Below, piece after piece: positions 44,303 to 52,617 of a stretch of DNA of 64,000 bases (the first letter of the stretch is position 1; every line of letters begins with the position of its first letter). The DNA comes from Arthrobacter sp. (GTDB lineage: Bacteria; Actinomycetota; Actinomycetes; Actinomycetales; Micrococcaceae). The DNA lies in NCBI GenBank assembly GCA_031277795.1, contig JAITLQ010000008.1, forward strand, positions 62,001 through 126,000, read 5' to 3'. Below the pieces are notes generated by a model. The model ran no database searches, had not been told where the DNA came from, and worked only from the letters and a program-made list of their open reading frames with translations. The translations under genes and the position numbers were made by a program.

Positions 44303-45979
44303 ATGTCGAACCCTCGGGCGCACGAACGCGCCTCCCTGCCCCCGTCCACCCCAGTCACGGCGCCCACCGGCCCGCCGGCCACGGCCCCTTCGCCCTCCGC
44401 CTCCTCGGCGGGTTCCCGGCGGCCCCGCCCGTGGCTCAAGCCGTTCGTGATGCGCCTGCACTTCTACGCCGGTGTCTTCGTGGCGCCCTTCATTTTGGTG
44501 GCGGCGCTCACGGGCGCCGCCTACGCGATCACCCCGCAGCTGGAAAAGATCGTCTACGCCCAGGAGCTCACGAGCTCCGGGGCGGCGGGAGACTCGCAAC
44601 GACCCCTGGCCGAACAGATCGCGTCCGCCCAGGCCTATACGGGCGGGGGCGTGGTTCAGGCCGTGCGCCCGGCCCCCGACGCCGGCCAGACCACGCGGGT
44701 GCTCTACCCGGAGCCGAGCGACCACGACGGCGGGCTGCGCACCGTCTTCGTGGATCCCACCACGGCGCAGATTCGCGGAGAGTTCACGAGCTACACGAGC
44801 CTGGGGGAGTCGCCCATGCGGCATTGGCTCGAGGGTTTCCACTCCTCGTTGCACCTCGGAGAGGCCGGTCGGAAGTACAGCGAGCTGGCGGCCTCGTGGC
44901 TCGGCATCATCGCCGCCGCCGGACTGTTCCTCTGGGCCTGGACGTGGCGCAAGACGCGCAAGGCCCGGCGCGCGCAGCTGCTGACGCCGGCGCTGGGCCG
45001 CGGCCCGCGCCGCCTGCACCTGTCCCTCGGCGTGTGGGCCTTGGCCGGCATGCTTTTCCTCTCGGCCACCGGTGTCACATGGTCGCAGTGGGCCGGGGCC
45101 AACGTGGGCCAGCTGCGCGCGGCCTGGGGCTGGACCTCCCCGACGCTGGACGCCTCCCTCGGCGGCGAGGGAGCCGCGGAGGACGAACACGCCGCGCATC
45201 ACGGCGCAGCGGTCGTCGCTGACGGAGGCAACCTCTGGAGCGATCCCGCGGCCTTCACGCAGGTGCTCGCCCTCGCCAGAATGAACGGCATCACCTCCGA
45301 GCAGGTGGAGATTGCACCGCCGAGCAGCGCGGAGCGGGCTTGGGTGGTCAAGGAAACCCGCGCCCAGTTCCCCACGGCCGCGAATCAGGTGGCGATCGAC
45401 CGGGCCAACGGCACGGCGACGGATCGCGTCGAGTTTGCGAGCCAGCCCCTCGCGGCGCAGCTGACCACGTGGGGGATCGCCCTGCACATGGGCGACCTGT
45501 TCGGGGTCTGGAACCAGGCGGCGCTCCTTGCGCTCGCGCTGGCGATCGTGGTGGTGGTGCTCGCCGGCTATCGGATGTGGTTCAAGCGCCGGCCGGCCGG
45601 GCTGCGCTCGGGGTTTGCGGCACCAACCTTCCGGCCGCGCGACGTGCCGTGGTGGGGCTGGGCCGCCTTCGGTGGCGCGGGCCTCGCGCTTGGCCTGTTC
45701 CTGCCGGCCGTGGGGCTGAGCCTGGCGGCCTTTGTGGTGCTCGACGCCGCGGTGCTGGCTTGGCGGGGGCGGCGCCCCCACCGGGGCGGCGGCTCGGTCA
45801 AGCGGACATCGGGCGGGGCGCACACGAGCCCCGGCGTGGCCTCGGATGATCCGGACGTGGCGAGCGGCGGCGTTCAGGAACGCACGAGCGTGAGCGCCTC
45901 GCCGGCCTCGGCGGGCAACGCCAGCACGCCGTCGAGCGAATCCAGGACCACGTCGGCGTCCAACTTGGCCGCCGAGTAG
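44303..45979 (+). CDS. PepSY-associated transmembrane protein
   Basis: This 558-residue membrane protein has four main helices in the arrangement of PepSY-TM proteins: FVMRLHFYAGVFVAPFILVA with ALTGAAYAIT near 50-80, an exported PepSY-like domain with LEGFHSSLHLGEAGRKYSEL and SWLGIIAAAGLFLWAWTWRK, then RRLHLSLGVWALAGMLFLSA, a second exported domain containing AEDEHAAHHGAAVV, and two closing helices. Such proteins are linked to iron or copper reduction and uptake. N-terminal residues 1-45 are Pro/Ser-rich. The last 35 codons run inside the convergent HAD gene, which is conserved there, so the true tail may be adventitious. ATG at 44303 after AAGGA. Confidence 0.87.
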   Translation: MSNPRAHERASLPPSTPVTAPTGPPATAPSPSASSAGSRRPRPWLKPFVMRLHFYAGVFVAPFILVAALTGAAYAITPQLEKIVYAQELTSSGAAGDSQRPLAEQIASAQAYTGGGVVQAVRPAPDAGQTTRVLYPEPSDHDGGLRTVFVDPTTAQIRGEFTSYTSLGESPMRHWLEGFHSSLHLGEAGRKYSELAASWLGIIAAAGLFLWAWTWRKTRKARRAQLLTPALGRGPRRLHLSLGVWALAGMLFLSATGVTWSQWAGANVGQLRAAWGWTSPTLDASLGGEGAAEDEHAAHHGAAVVADGGNLWSDPAAFTQVLALARMNGITSEQVEIAPPSSAERAWVVKETRAQFPTAANQVAIDRANGTATDRVEFASQPLAAQLTTWGIALHMGDLFGVWNQAALLALALAIVVVVLAGYRMWFKRRPAGLRSGFAAPTFRPRDVPWWGWAAFGGAGLALGLFLPAVGLSLAAFVVLDAAVLAWRGRRPHRGGGSVKRTSGGAHTSPGVASDDPDVASGGVQERTSVSASPASAGNASTPSSESRTTSASNLAAE

Positions 45980-46542
45980 GTCCCGGTCAGCCCGAGGGTC
46001 CTCGCCCCGGCCGCCCGGCCGGCGGCGAGGCCCGCCGGCGCGTCCTCGACGACCAGCACGCGCGAGGGATCCACCCCGAGCCGCTGGGCGCCGAGCAGGT
46101 ATCCCTCCGGGGAAGGCTTGCCCACCGAGACCATGTCGGCGGTGACCATGAGCGGCGGGGCGTCCCAGCCCACCGCCCCGAGACGGACCGCCGCCAACGC
46201 GTTGGTGCAGCTCGTGACGATCGTGAAGCGCCCGGCGGGCAGGGAGGCGAGGAGCTCGGCGGCGCCCGGGAGCCGGATCACGCCATCGGTGTCGCTCTCC
46301 TCAAGGAAGTTGATCCGGGCGAAGGCTTCGTCGAAGCGGTCCGGGTCCAGGTCGCCGCTGTCGATCACCCCCTGGATGACCTGCCGCGCCGGCACCCCGT
46401 GGTCGTGGAAGTCGGTGCGGCCGATGCCCAGCTCGACGCCCCAGCGGGCCCAGGCCTTGCTCGTGACCGCGGTGGAGTCGATGAGCGTGCCGTCGAGGTC
46501 GAAGAGGATCGCGTCAAGGTCGCTGAAGAGCGTGGTGGGCAT
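45874..46542 (-). CDS. HAD-superfamily phosphatase (subfamily IA)
   Basis: The 222-residue product has all four HAD motifs: ILFDLDGTLIDS with the nucleophile Asp (about 15-18), VTSCTNALAAVR (motif II), the Lys of VGKPSPEGYLLGAQRLG (motif III) and VLVVEDAPAGLAAGRAAG (motif IV). An alpha-helical cap lies between motifs I and II, as in sugar-phosphate phosphatases (the glycerol-3-phosphate or 2-deoxyglucose-6-phosphate type). The true substrate is unknown. The ATG at 46542 lies at the start of the conserved sequence. Its end overlaps the convergent PepSY gene by 106 bases. Confidence 0.92.
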   Translation of the reverse strand: MPTTLFSDLDAILFDLDGTLIDSTAVTSKAWARWGVELGIGRTDFHDHGVPARQVIQGVIDSGDLDPDRFDEAFARINFLEESDTDGVIRLPGAAELLASLPAGRFTIVTSCTNALAAVRLGAVGWDAPPLMVTADMVSVGKPSPEGYLLGAQRLGVDPSRVLVVEDAPAGLAAGRAAGARTLGLTGTYSAAKLDADVVLDSLDGVLALPAEAGEALTLVRS

Positions 46543-46631
46543 GCCCCCAGCCTAGCCGGGGGCTCGGGCCTATATGCCCGCGTGTCATCGTTAGTCAAGC
46601 TGTTTGAGCGAAGCAGTCATCTGAGAGATCT

Positions 46632-46644
46632 TTGTAGGACGTTT
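46632..46644. promoter_or_regulatory. TTGTAGGACGTTT element upstream of the CAP-domain gene
   Basis: This 13-base word occurs 73 bases before the CAP gene start and again, inverted, at 48071-48083, upstream of the LAXTG surface-protein gene. Two envelope genes sharing an exact 13-mer in their upstream regions suggests a common operator. Confidence 0.4.
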
Positions 46645-46716
46645 AACGCGATTTCGCGCCGAAAACTGGCAGGATGTGACGGTGTCAGCATGAGTCATCA
46701 CTCCCAGGAGACCTCC

Positions 46717-47928
46717 GTGCGCCCTCGTCTTGTCGCCCCCCTCGCGCGCCGATGGGGCGCGCTCCTCACGGCCCTTACTTTGGTGCTGGGTGTCGGGCTC
46801 GCTGGCCCAGGAGTCGGGATGGCCGCGGCCTCCCCCGGCACGGCCGCCGCGGCCCTGAACCCGATGGCTACCACCCACAAGCTCGACGCCGCTGTGGCCG
46901 GGCAAGGGGTGGCGGCGATCCAGCTGTTCGAGAAGCGCCTCAACGAGCTGCGCAAGAAGAAGGGCCTCAAGCCGCTTCGTTTCAATCTGTACGCCACGCA
47001 GGACGCCTACAACTGGTCGAAGACCATGGCGGCGACCAATATCTTCCGCCACACGACCAGTGCGGCTGAGCGGCCGAGCATGAAGCGCTTCAGCGGCAGC
47101 TGGGCGGTGTGGGGCGAGAACATCGCGGCGCGTTCCGACGTTGATGTGAGCGGGATCTTCGATCAGTGGGTGGCGTCGCCGGGGCACCTGGCCAACATGC
47201 TCGCGAGCGACTACGACAGCTACGGCGTGGGCTTCTACACGACGCGGAGCGCCGACAAGGGCACGTGGGCCATGTACGCGACCACGGTGTTCTACAAGAC
47301 CAAGCCGGGCAAGAGCCTCGCCGGCAGCTACAGCGGCGTGAACGCCTACGTGGCCGCGCAGCCGCTGGCCGCGTCGCCGGCGGCCTCGAAGAAGGTGACC
47401 GGCGGATCCGTGAAGGTCTCCGGCACCGCGAAGGTGGGGTCCACGCTGAAGGCGTCGCTGAAGTCCTTTAGCACCCCGTCGGTCAAGGTCTCCTACCGCT
47501 GGTACCGCAGTGGCAAGGCGATCTCCGGCGCCACGCGCAGCACCTACAAGCTCGTCGCCGCGGACAAGGGGAAGAAGCTCTCGGTCAAGGTCACGGGCGC
47601 GCGCACCGGCTACGCCTCGCGGACCGTTTCCTCCGGCTCAACCGCGGCGGTCAAGGCCGGCACGCTCGGCGCGAAGGCCGTCAAGATTTCCGGCGCCGCG
47701 CGCGTGGGCAAGACGCTCAAGGCGAGCTCGGCGAGCTGGGCCCCTGGCGGCGTGAAGGTGACCTACCGCTGGTACCGCAGCGGGTCCTCGGCGGCGATCG
47801 CGAGCGGCGGAACGTACAAGCTCAAGGCGGCGGACCGCGGACGGACCGTGCGCGTGAAGGCGAGCGGCAGCAAGGCCGGCTACACCGGCAAGGCCACCAC
47901 ATCGAAGGCGACGGGGCGGGTGCGCTGA
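46717..47928 (+). CDS. Secreted CAP-domain protein with two C-terminal repeat domains
   Basis: The 403-residue product has a signal peptide (LARRWGALLTALTLVLGVGL, ending near VGMAAA), a CAP/SCP-like domain (IQLFEKRLNELRKKKGLKPL, NWSKTMAATNIFRHTTSAAE, WAVWGENIAA and FDQWVASPGHLANML, about 60-190) and two copies of an 80-residue bacterial Ig-like repeat (VKVSGTAKVGSTLKASLKSF ... VSYRWYRSGKAISG; VKISGAARVGKTLKASSASW ... VTYRWYRSGSSAAI). Similar repeats occur in actinobacterial cell-wall proteins. The role may be envelope or host-surface binding. GTG 46717 is preferred because GGAG lies 6 bases before it; an ATG at 46690 is possible. A bipartite hairpin follows. Confidence 0.88.
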   Translation: MRPRLVAPLARRWGALLTALTLVLGVGLAGPGVGMAAASPGTAAAALNPMATTHKLDAAVAGQGVAAIQLFEKRLNELRKKKGLKPLRFNLYATQDAYNWSKTMAATNIFRHTTSAAERPSMKRFSGSWAVWGENIAARSDVDVSGIFDQWVASPGHLANMLASDYDSYGVGFYTTRSADKGTWAMYATTVFYKTKPGKSLAGSYSGVNAYVAAQPLAASPAASKKVTGGSVKVSGTAKVGSTLKASLKSFSTPSVKVSYRWYRSGKAISGATRSTYKLVAADKGKKLSVKVTGARTGYASRTVSSGSTAAVKAGTLGAKAVKISGAARVGKTLKASSASWAPGGVKVTYRWYRSGSSAAIASGGTYKLKAADRGRTVRVKASGSKAGYTGKATTSKATGRVR

Positions 47929-47947
47929 CGCACAGGAGGCAAGAGGT

Positions 47948-47989
47948 ACGACGGCGTTCGGGCGGCTTGGGCCGCCCCAACGCCGTCGT
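47948..47989 (+). terminator. Intrinsic terminator after the CAP-domain gene
   Basis: ACGACGGCGTT (47948-47958) pairs with 47979-47989, and an inner stem GGCGGC/GCCGCC sits between. A short CTTTCC tail follows. It lies 20 bases after the stop. Confidence 0.75.
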
Positions 47990-48070
47990 CTTTCCGGCCG
48001 GAGGGGCGGCCGGGGGCTTGGATGCTGAGACGCGGCCTGTGGGTTTGATCACTGGTTGTTGATGCGTCAA

Positions 48071-48272
48071 CAAACGTCCTACAACCTGCTCACGGTGTGA
48101 GGTTGGCGGGTTGGTGCGGAAGTGGGTTCCGGGCGTCGGGATGGCGCGCGATGGGTGCCGTCGGAGTGTGGCGTGAGCCACGTTGAATTTCGCGTGAACA
48201 CCACTGATCCTCAGTAGGAACTACCCGTACCGGAGAGTCACTACTGAGAATGTTGAGTGGATGCGTCAGTAG
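48071..48272 (+). promoter_or_regulatory. Upstream region of the surface-protein gene with TCAGTAG boxes
   Basis: The region holds the inverted copy of the 13-mer found before the CAP gene (48071-48083) and three copies of TCAGTAG: direct at 48211-48217, inverted at 48241-48247 and direct again at 48266-48272. It is AT-richer than its surroundings. These look like binding sites for one regulator upstream of a cell-surface gene; the protein is unknown. Confidence 0.4.
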
Positions 48273-48293
48273 CGACCCACGCCCCCCAAGAGG

Positions 48294-49772
48294 ATGTGCA
48301 TTTCGTTGTTGACCCGACGTTGGCTTGGCGCCATCGCCGCCCTCGGCACTGCCCTGGCCGTTTCGATCGTCGGCCTCGCCGGCGCGCAAAGCGCCCAGGC
48401 CGCCACCCATACCTTGACCGCCACGTGGCATGTGAACGGAAAGGACTGCTCCACCAACTTCCCCACGCAGGTGACGGTGGTGCCGTTCGGTGACGTCTCC
48501 ACCCGCTTCGACATGGGCAACGGCGCCGCTGGCACCGTGACGTACACCTGGACCGCCGAAGCGAACGCCGGTGACCTCGTGCGCATCACGTGGCAGGACG
48601 CGGACGTGTCCTGGAAGCTGAAGTGCCGACTGGTGACGGACAACGGCGCGGCCAACCTCGCCGTGGACGGTGTAACGGTTGGTCGTTTCGTGAACCAGGT
48701 GGCTCCCGGTGGTGCGAACGGCATGATGTCCGGCGATGCCCGCATTGCTGCTCCGACCACGACGGCCCCGACCACGACGGCCCCGACCACGACGGTGCCG
48801 ACGACCACCGTTCCGACGACCACGGTGCCCACGACCACCGAGTCGACGGATCCCACGGAAAGCACCGAGCCGACGTATACGACTTCAACGACCACGACCA
48901 CGACCACGACCACGACGACGCCGACTACCACGGTGCCGACGACCAGCGAGCCGACCGGCAACACCGAGACGTCCGAGCCGACTGCTTCGCCCGAGCCCAC
49001 GGACTCGACTGAGCCGACGGATAGTACGGAACCGACCGAGACTGCTGAGCCGACCAACTCGACTGAGCCGACCGAGCCCACGGACAGCACGGAACCGACC
49101 AACCCGACCGGCAGCACCGAGGCGCCCGAGCCGACTGACTCCACCGAGCCGACGGATACGACGACGCCGACCACCACGGTGCCCACGACCAGCGAGCCGA
49201 CCGGCAACACCGAGACCACCGAGCCGACTGACTCGACGGATCCCACGGACAGCACCGAACCGACGGACAGCACGGAGCCGACGGACAGCACGGAACCGAC
49301 CGACACCACCGAGCCGACCGACTCGACGGACCCGGCGCCCTCCACGTCGGTGACCATCGACCCCACCCCGTCCAGCTCCGCCACCGGCGTGGTGAGCCCG
49401 ACGCGCACCACCGCCAGCGAGACGGCCTCCGGCGAGGTGGGCACGCCGACCTCCGTGACGTCTGGCGCGGGCGATGACGACAACGGTGGGAACTCGCCCG
49501 CTGCGAGCGACGACACGACGATCGACGGCGTGTCCGTCAGCCGCGGCCCGAACGGCACCGTGGGTGTCGCCCTGCCGACGCGCGAGGTGGCTCCCGATGA
49601 CGAAGAGCAGCAGTCCGTTGCGGCGGGCGGCACGTCCCAGGCCCAGGCGAAGGATGGCGAGCTCGCCAACACCGGCGTGAACAACTTGGTGGGCGTCGTG
49701 GCCGGCCTCGGGGCCGCGTCCGTTCTCGGCGGTTTCGTGCTCGTCTCGATCGTTCGCCGCCGCCGGGCCTGA
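48294..49772 (+). CDS. LAXTG-anchored surface protein with Thr/Pro/Glu-rich stalk
   Basis: The 492-residue product has a signal peptide (RWLGAIAALGTALAVSIVGL, cleaved near AQAATH), a compact N-terminal domain of about 120 residues with two cysteines (NGKDCSTNF and WKLKCRL), a low-complexity stalk of about 200 residues made of repeats such as TTTVP and STEPTD, a linker, and a C-terminal sortase signal: LANTG at 457-461, a hydrophobic helix and RRRRA. LAXTG is the preference described for class E sortases of high-GC actinobacteria. No sortase gene is in the window. The stalk codes by slipping repeats and may vary in length. The ATG at 48294 is weakly supported. Confidence 0.85.
   Translation: MCISLLTRRWLGAIAALGTALAVSIVGLAGAQSAQAATHTLTATWHVNGKDCSTNFPTQVTVVPFGDVSTRFDMGNGAAGTVTYTWTAEANAGDLVRITWQDADVSWKLKCRLVTDNGAANLAVDGVTVGRFVNQVAPGGANGMMSGDARIAAPTTTAPTTTAPTTTVPTTTVPTTTVPTTTESTDPTESTEPTYTTSTTTTTTTTTTTPTTTVPTTSEPTGNTETSEPTASPEPTDSTEPTDSTEPTETAEPTNSTEPTEPTDSTEPTNPTGSTEAPEPTDSTEPTDTTTPTTTVPTTSEPTGNTETTEPTDSTDPTDSTEPTDSTEPTDSTEPTDTTEPTDSTDPAPSTSVTIDPTPSSSATGVVSPTRTTASETASGEVGTPTSVTSGAGDDDNGGNSPAASDDTTIDGVSVSRGPNGTVGVALPTREVAPDDEEQQSVAAGGTSQAQAKDGELANTGVNNLVGVVAGLGAASVLGGFVLVSIVRRRRA
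48750..49330 (+). repeat. Coding low-complexity repeats of the surface-protein stalk
   Basis: Short in-frame units encode TTTVP/TTTAP (48754-48840), runs of Thr (48886-48920), and repeats of STEPTD (49000-49330). A longer piece (PTTTVPTTSEPTGNTET) is present twice, about 48929-48970 and 49169-49220. The units are multiples of 3, so gain or loss keeps the frame. Confidence 0.8.
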
Positions 49773-49829
49773 GCCGAAGGGGCGCCGGGCGCCGGCTCAT
49801 CGAGGAGTGGGCACGGTGCTGCGGCCGGA

Positions 49830-50732
49830 CTACTTCCACATCTCGGCGATGCGCTCATCCAGGCTGCGGAAGGAGGTGTTGGCGTTTTCCACCGGGAAGC
49901 GCCAGCCGCCCACGCCGTCCTGCCAGGTGTGCTGCAGGGTGCCGGAGGTGGAGGGGAGGTCGAAGATGAGCTCCCCGCCGCTGATCCAGCCGGGCTTGGC
50001 GGTGGCACCCCACGTTTCGTCGTCGCCCTTGAGGCATTTCTTGGCCGCCTCGGTGGCGAGGGTGCCGAGCCAGGGCTTGCCGTCGGCGTCGAGGTAGCCC
50101 CAGGTCTTCTCGGTGACGTCGAGGGTGGGGCCGGTCGTCTTGTCGGCCTTGGAGTTGCCGAGGAAGTAGAAGACGCGGACGAAGTGGCCGTTCTCCGGCG
50201 GAAGTGCGTCCGGGTTGGTGCACGTGAAGTCGACGTCCATGCGCTCGAAGGCGTAGGCGGCGTAGGTCGTTCGCTCCGGGGTCAGGACGCCGGCGACGAA
50301 GGGAACCCTGGAGTCGATGTAGTGGTTCTTGTCGTCGGTGAGGAGGGAACCGTAGGCCCGTGCCTTCGTGGTGGGGGCGGGTGTGGCGCTTGAGCTGTTC
50401 GGCACCGGGGTGGTGGCCGGCGTGGTCGGCGCGGGCTCCGTGGTGGGCTCCGGGGCCGGAACTGGGTTCGGGGCCGGGGTGACCACGGTGGGGGACGGCG
50501 GCGGCGCGCAGTTCACGTCGACGGCGGGTTGGGGTGAGGCCTGGGTCGAGGCCTGAGGCGACGGGTCGAGCGCGCCGTCGATGTCGCCGCAGGGGATCCC
50601 CTGGGACGAGCGTGCGCTCGAGGTGCCCTCGGTCCCGTCGAAGCCCGGGGCGCTGCTGGCGGAACATGCGGCTACGGTGCCGGTCAGTGCGGCGACGGCG
50701 ATGGCCGCGGCGAGGCGGTGGGTGCTCTTCAT
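49830..50732 (-). CDS. Lipoprotein with Pro/Thr-rich linker, unknown function
   Basis: The 300-residue product starts with a lipoprotein signal (LAAAIAVAALTGTVAAC, lipobox VAAC at about 20-23), followed by an unstructured Pro/Thr/Ala-rich linker (about 55-125) and a C-terminal domain (about 130-300). That domain contains ERTTYAAYAFERMDVDFTCT, HFVRVFYFLGNSKADKTTGP and WGATAKPGWISGGELIFDLP, and three aromatic-rich strands follow; it resembles exported Ig-like domains but no family was recognised. ATG at 50732 is preceded by a GGGGGA stretch. It converges on the surface-protein gene. Confidence 0.7.
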   Translation of the reverse strand: MKSTHRLAAAIAVAALTGTVAACSASSAPGFDGTEGTSSARSSQGIPCGDIDGALDPSPQASTQASPQPAVDVNCAPPPSPTVVTPAPNPVPAPEPTTEPAPTTPATTPVPNSSSATPAPTTKARAYGSLLTDDKNHYIDSRVPFVAGVLTPERTTYAAYAFERMDVDFTCTNPDALPPENGHFVRVFYFLGNSKADKTTGPTLDVTEKTWGYLDADGKPWLGTLATEAAKKCLKGDDETWGATAKPGWISGGELIFDLPSTSGTLQHTWQDGVGGWRFPVENANTSFRSLDERIAEMWK

Positions 50733-50908
50733 GCGTACTTCCCCCTGGAGCGCGTGAATGCTGCTTCGCGGCCCCGGGGCGTCCCGGGGCCGCTGACGGC
50801 CATTTCACCATGAATTGGGGCAATTCGGCGAACTATTGCTGACGCCGTTGCATAAGCCGATGCCAGAGCGGGGGAAGGGTCCCCTTGGGGTGGGCGCAGT
50901 GCGAGGCA

Positions 50909-50944
50909 CCGGGTGGGTCCGTCTCCTTCAGCGGACCCACCCGG
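50909..50944 (-). terminator. Hairpin downstream of the ridA-like gene
   Basis: CCGGGTGGGTCCG (50909-50921) pairs perfectly with CGGACCCACCCGG (50932-50944) around a 10-base loop. On the minus strand it lies 15 bases after the stop of the RidA gene and probably ends the amino-acid operon. Confidence 0.65.
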
Positions 50945-50958
50945 CGGGCCAAGCGCAG

Positions 50959-51336
50959 CTAGGGTCTGCGAGGGCTGCGCTGGGCGATGGCCTCCACCTC
51001 GAATCGGAAGGGCGGGATGAGCCCGACCACCACTGTGGTCCGGGCTGGGGGAGCATCGGGGAACACCTCGGCCCAGACGCGGTTGAGCGTGTCGAAGTCT
51101 TCGGCGTCCGTGAGGTAGTTGCGCGCAAACACCACGTCGGAGAGGGCAAGACCCTCGGCCTCGAGCTGAGCGGCCAGGTTGGCGAAGGCCGCCCGCATCT
51201 GCTCCTCCACACCCGGCCCCACCGGCCGCCAGGAGGCGTCGGCGCCCACCTGACCAGAGACCCACAGCTGCGAATCCGACCACCGGCGCAAGGCAGCCGG
51301 CGGCGGCACGAACAGCGCGTCGTCGTGCATCTTCAC
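50959..51336 (-). CDS. RidA/YjgF-family imine deaminase
   Basis: This 125-residue protein belongs to the RidA family, which hydrolyses reactive imines and enamines released by amino-acid oxidases and PLP enzymes. It keeps RidA landmarks: QLWVSGQVGADASW, EEQMRAAFANLAAQLEAEGL, VVFARNYLTDAEDF with the conserved Arg, and FEVEAIAQ at the end. It overlaps the upstream DadA-like gene by 4 bases (GTGA), which fits a role in removing the imine that enzyme makes. The GTG at 51336 is used; an ATG two codons later is possible. Confidence 0.85.
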   Translation of the reverse strand: MKMHDDALFVPPPAALRRWSDSQLWVSGQVGADASWRPVGPGVEEQMRAAFANLAAQLEAEGLALSDVVFARNYLTDAEDFDTLNRVWAEVFPDAPPARTTVVVGLIPPFRFEVEAIAQRSPRRP

Positions 51337-52577
51337 ACCCTGCCCGCCAACTGGAACGGCAAGGCGTGCTCCGGAATGGAGCGGTCCATGACCATGGAAC
51401 GCATGGCCCTGGCCGTGGCCGGGGCCAGTGTGACGCCGAGCATGCCGTGACCCGCGGCCACGAACAGGCCCTCGTGATCGGGAACCGGGCCGATGAACGG
51501 CAGGGAATCCGGTGTGGCTGGGCGCAGGCCGCCGCGGCCCTTGGTCACGGTGGCGGCGTCGGGGATCCAGTCGCCCAGGTACGGCTTGGTCTGTTCCAGG
51601 AGCTGATCGAGCCGGCGCTGGGGCACCGGGCCCTCTCCTCCGGGCAGCTCGAAGACGCCGGCGATGCGGACACCGCGCTCAAACGGCGAGAGGCCCAGCT
51701 TGGATTCCATCAGGTAGAACGCGTGCTTGGGTGGAGTGCCGCGGCCCGTGAGCTCCACGGAGTAGCCGCGCGCGCCGATGATCGGCAACGAGACGCCAAC
51801 GGAGGAGAGAACCTTGTTGGTCGCAGCGCCGAGAGCAACGATGACCTGATCCGCGCTCAGCTCGCCGGAGGGAGTGGAGATGACCCACCCATGGCCGTTC
51901 TTGCGCATCGCCTGGACCGGGCGGTTCTGGTGGACCGCCACACCCATGTCGGTGACGCGGGCCAGGAGCCCCTGGATCAGGCCGTCCGGATCCACGAAGC
52001 GGTCGAGCGTGGTTCGGGCGGCCTCGGCGACGTGGGCGCCGGCCGCCGGATCGAGGGCGTGGGCCTCGGCGGGGCTCAGGTAATCGATGCCGCCGGTGAA
52101 GCCGAGGGGGACCAACTCGTCGAAGAGTTGGCGGAACCAGCCGAGGCCTCCGGGCTGCAGCGCCAGGGCGAGGATGCCGGCGCGACGCATCTCGAATTGC
52201 ACGCCGTCGTCCTCGAGCTCGTCGAAGAGGTCCATGGTTTGCCGATTGAGGCCGAGGAGCGCCTTCACCCCGCGCTCGTAGACCTTGGGGCGCGCGGCCC
52301 GGCTGAAGTTCCAGAGCCACTTCATCCACTGGGTGTCCGGCTGTGGGCGGAAGACGAGGGCCCCGTCGCGGTCGAACATGTGGCGGATGCCTTGGCCCAC
52401 GATGCCGGGCGAGGCCAGCGGGGTGGAGAGGGAGGGGGTGACCCAGCCGGCGTTCACGGCGGAGGCGGAATCGCCGACCGTGCCGGCCTCCAGCACCTCC
52501 ACGTCGGCACCGGCCGAGCGGAGGTCCCAGGCGATGTTCAGGCCGATGACGCCCGCGCCGATGATGGCGATTTTCAT
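51333..52577 (-). CDS. DadA-like FAD-dependent D-amino-acid dehydrogenase
   Basis: The 414-residue flavoprotein of the DAO family should oxidise an amino acid to the imino acid. It has the N-terminal FAD motif IAIIGAGVIGLNIAWDLRSA, then EAGTVGDSASAVNAGWVTPS typical of DadA, the middle block VHQNRPVQAMRKNGHGWVIS and VIVALGAATNKVLSSVGVSL, and the C-terminal signature GLRPATPDSLPFIGPVPDHE followed by GLFVAAGHGMLGVTLAP. It lies in one operon with an ABC amino-acid importer and RidA, so the substrate is probably the imported amino acid. Whether that is a D-amino acid, proline or glycine cannot be told. Spacing to the upstream gene is 40 bases. Confidence 0.9.
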   Translation of the reverse strand: MKIAIIGAGVIGLNIAWDLRSAGADVEVLEAGTVGDSASAVNAGWVTPSLSTPLASPGIVGQGIRHMFDRDGALVFRPQPDTQWMKWLWNFSRAARPKVYERGVKALLGLNRQTMDLFDELEDDGVQFEMRRAGILALALQPGGLGWFRQLFDELVPLGFTGGIDYLSPAEAHALDPAAGAHVAEAARTTLDRFVDPDGLIQGLLARVTDMGVAVHQNRPVQAMRKNGHGWVISTPSGELSADQVIVALGAATNKVLSSVGVSLPIIGARGYSVELTGRGTPPKHAFYLMESKLGLSPFERGVRIAGVFELPGGEGPVPQRRLDQLLEQTKPYLGDWIPDAATVTKGRGGLRPATPDSLPFIGPVPDHEGLFVAAGHGMLGVTLAPATARAMRSMVMDRSIPEHALPFQLAGRV

Positions 52578-52617
52578 GCTTTACAAATCCTTTGCTGCGA
52601 GGGGGAAGGTCGAGGGA

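Noticed and set aside
48750-49330. Short regularly spaced repeats that could suggest a CRISPR array
   Set aside because: Units are multiples of three, of unequal length, without unique spacers, and encode a Thr/Pro/Glu stalk in frame with a signal peptide and sortase signal.
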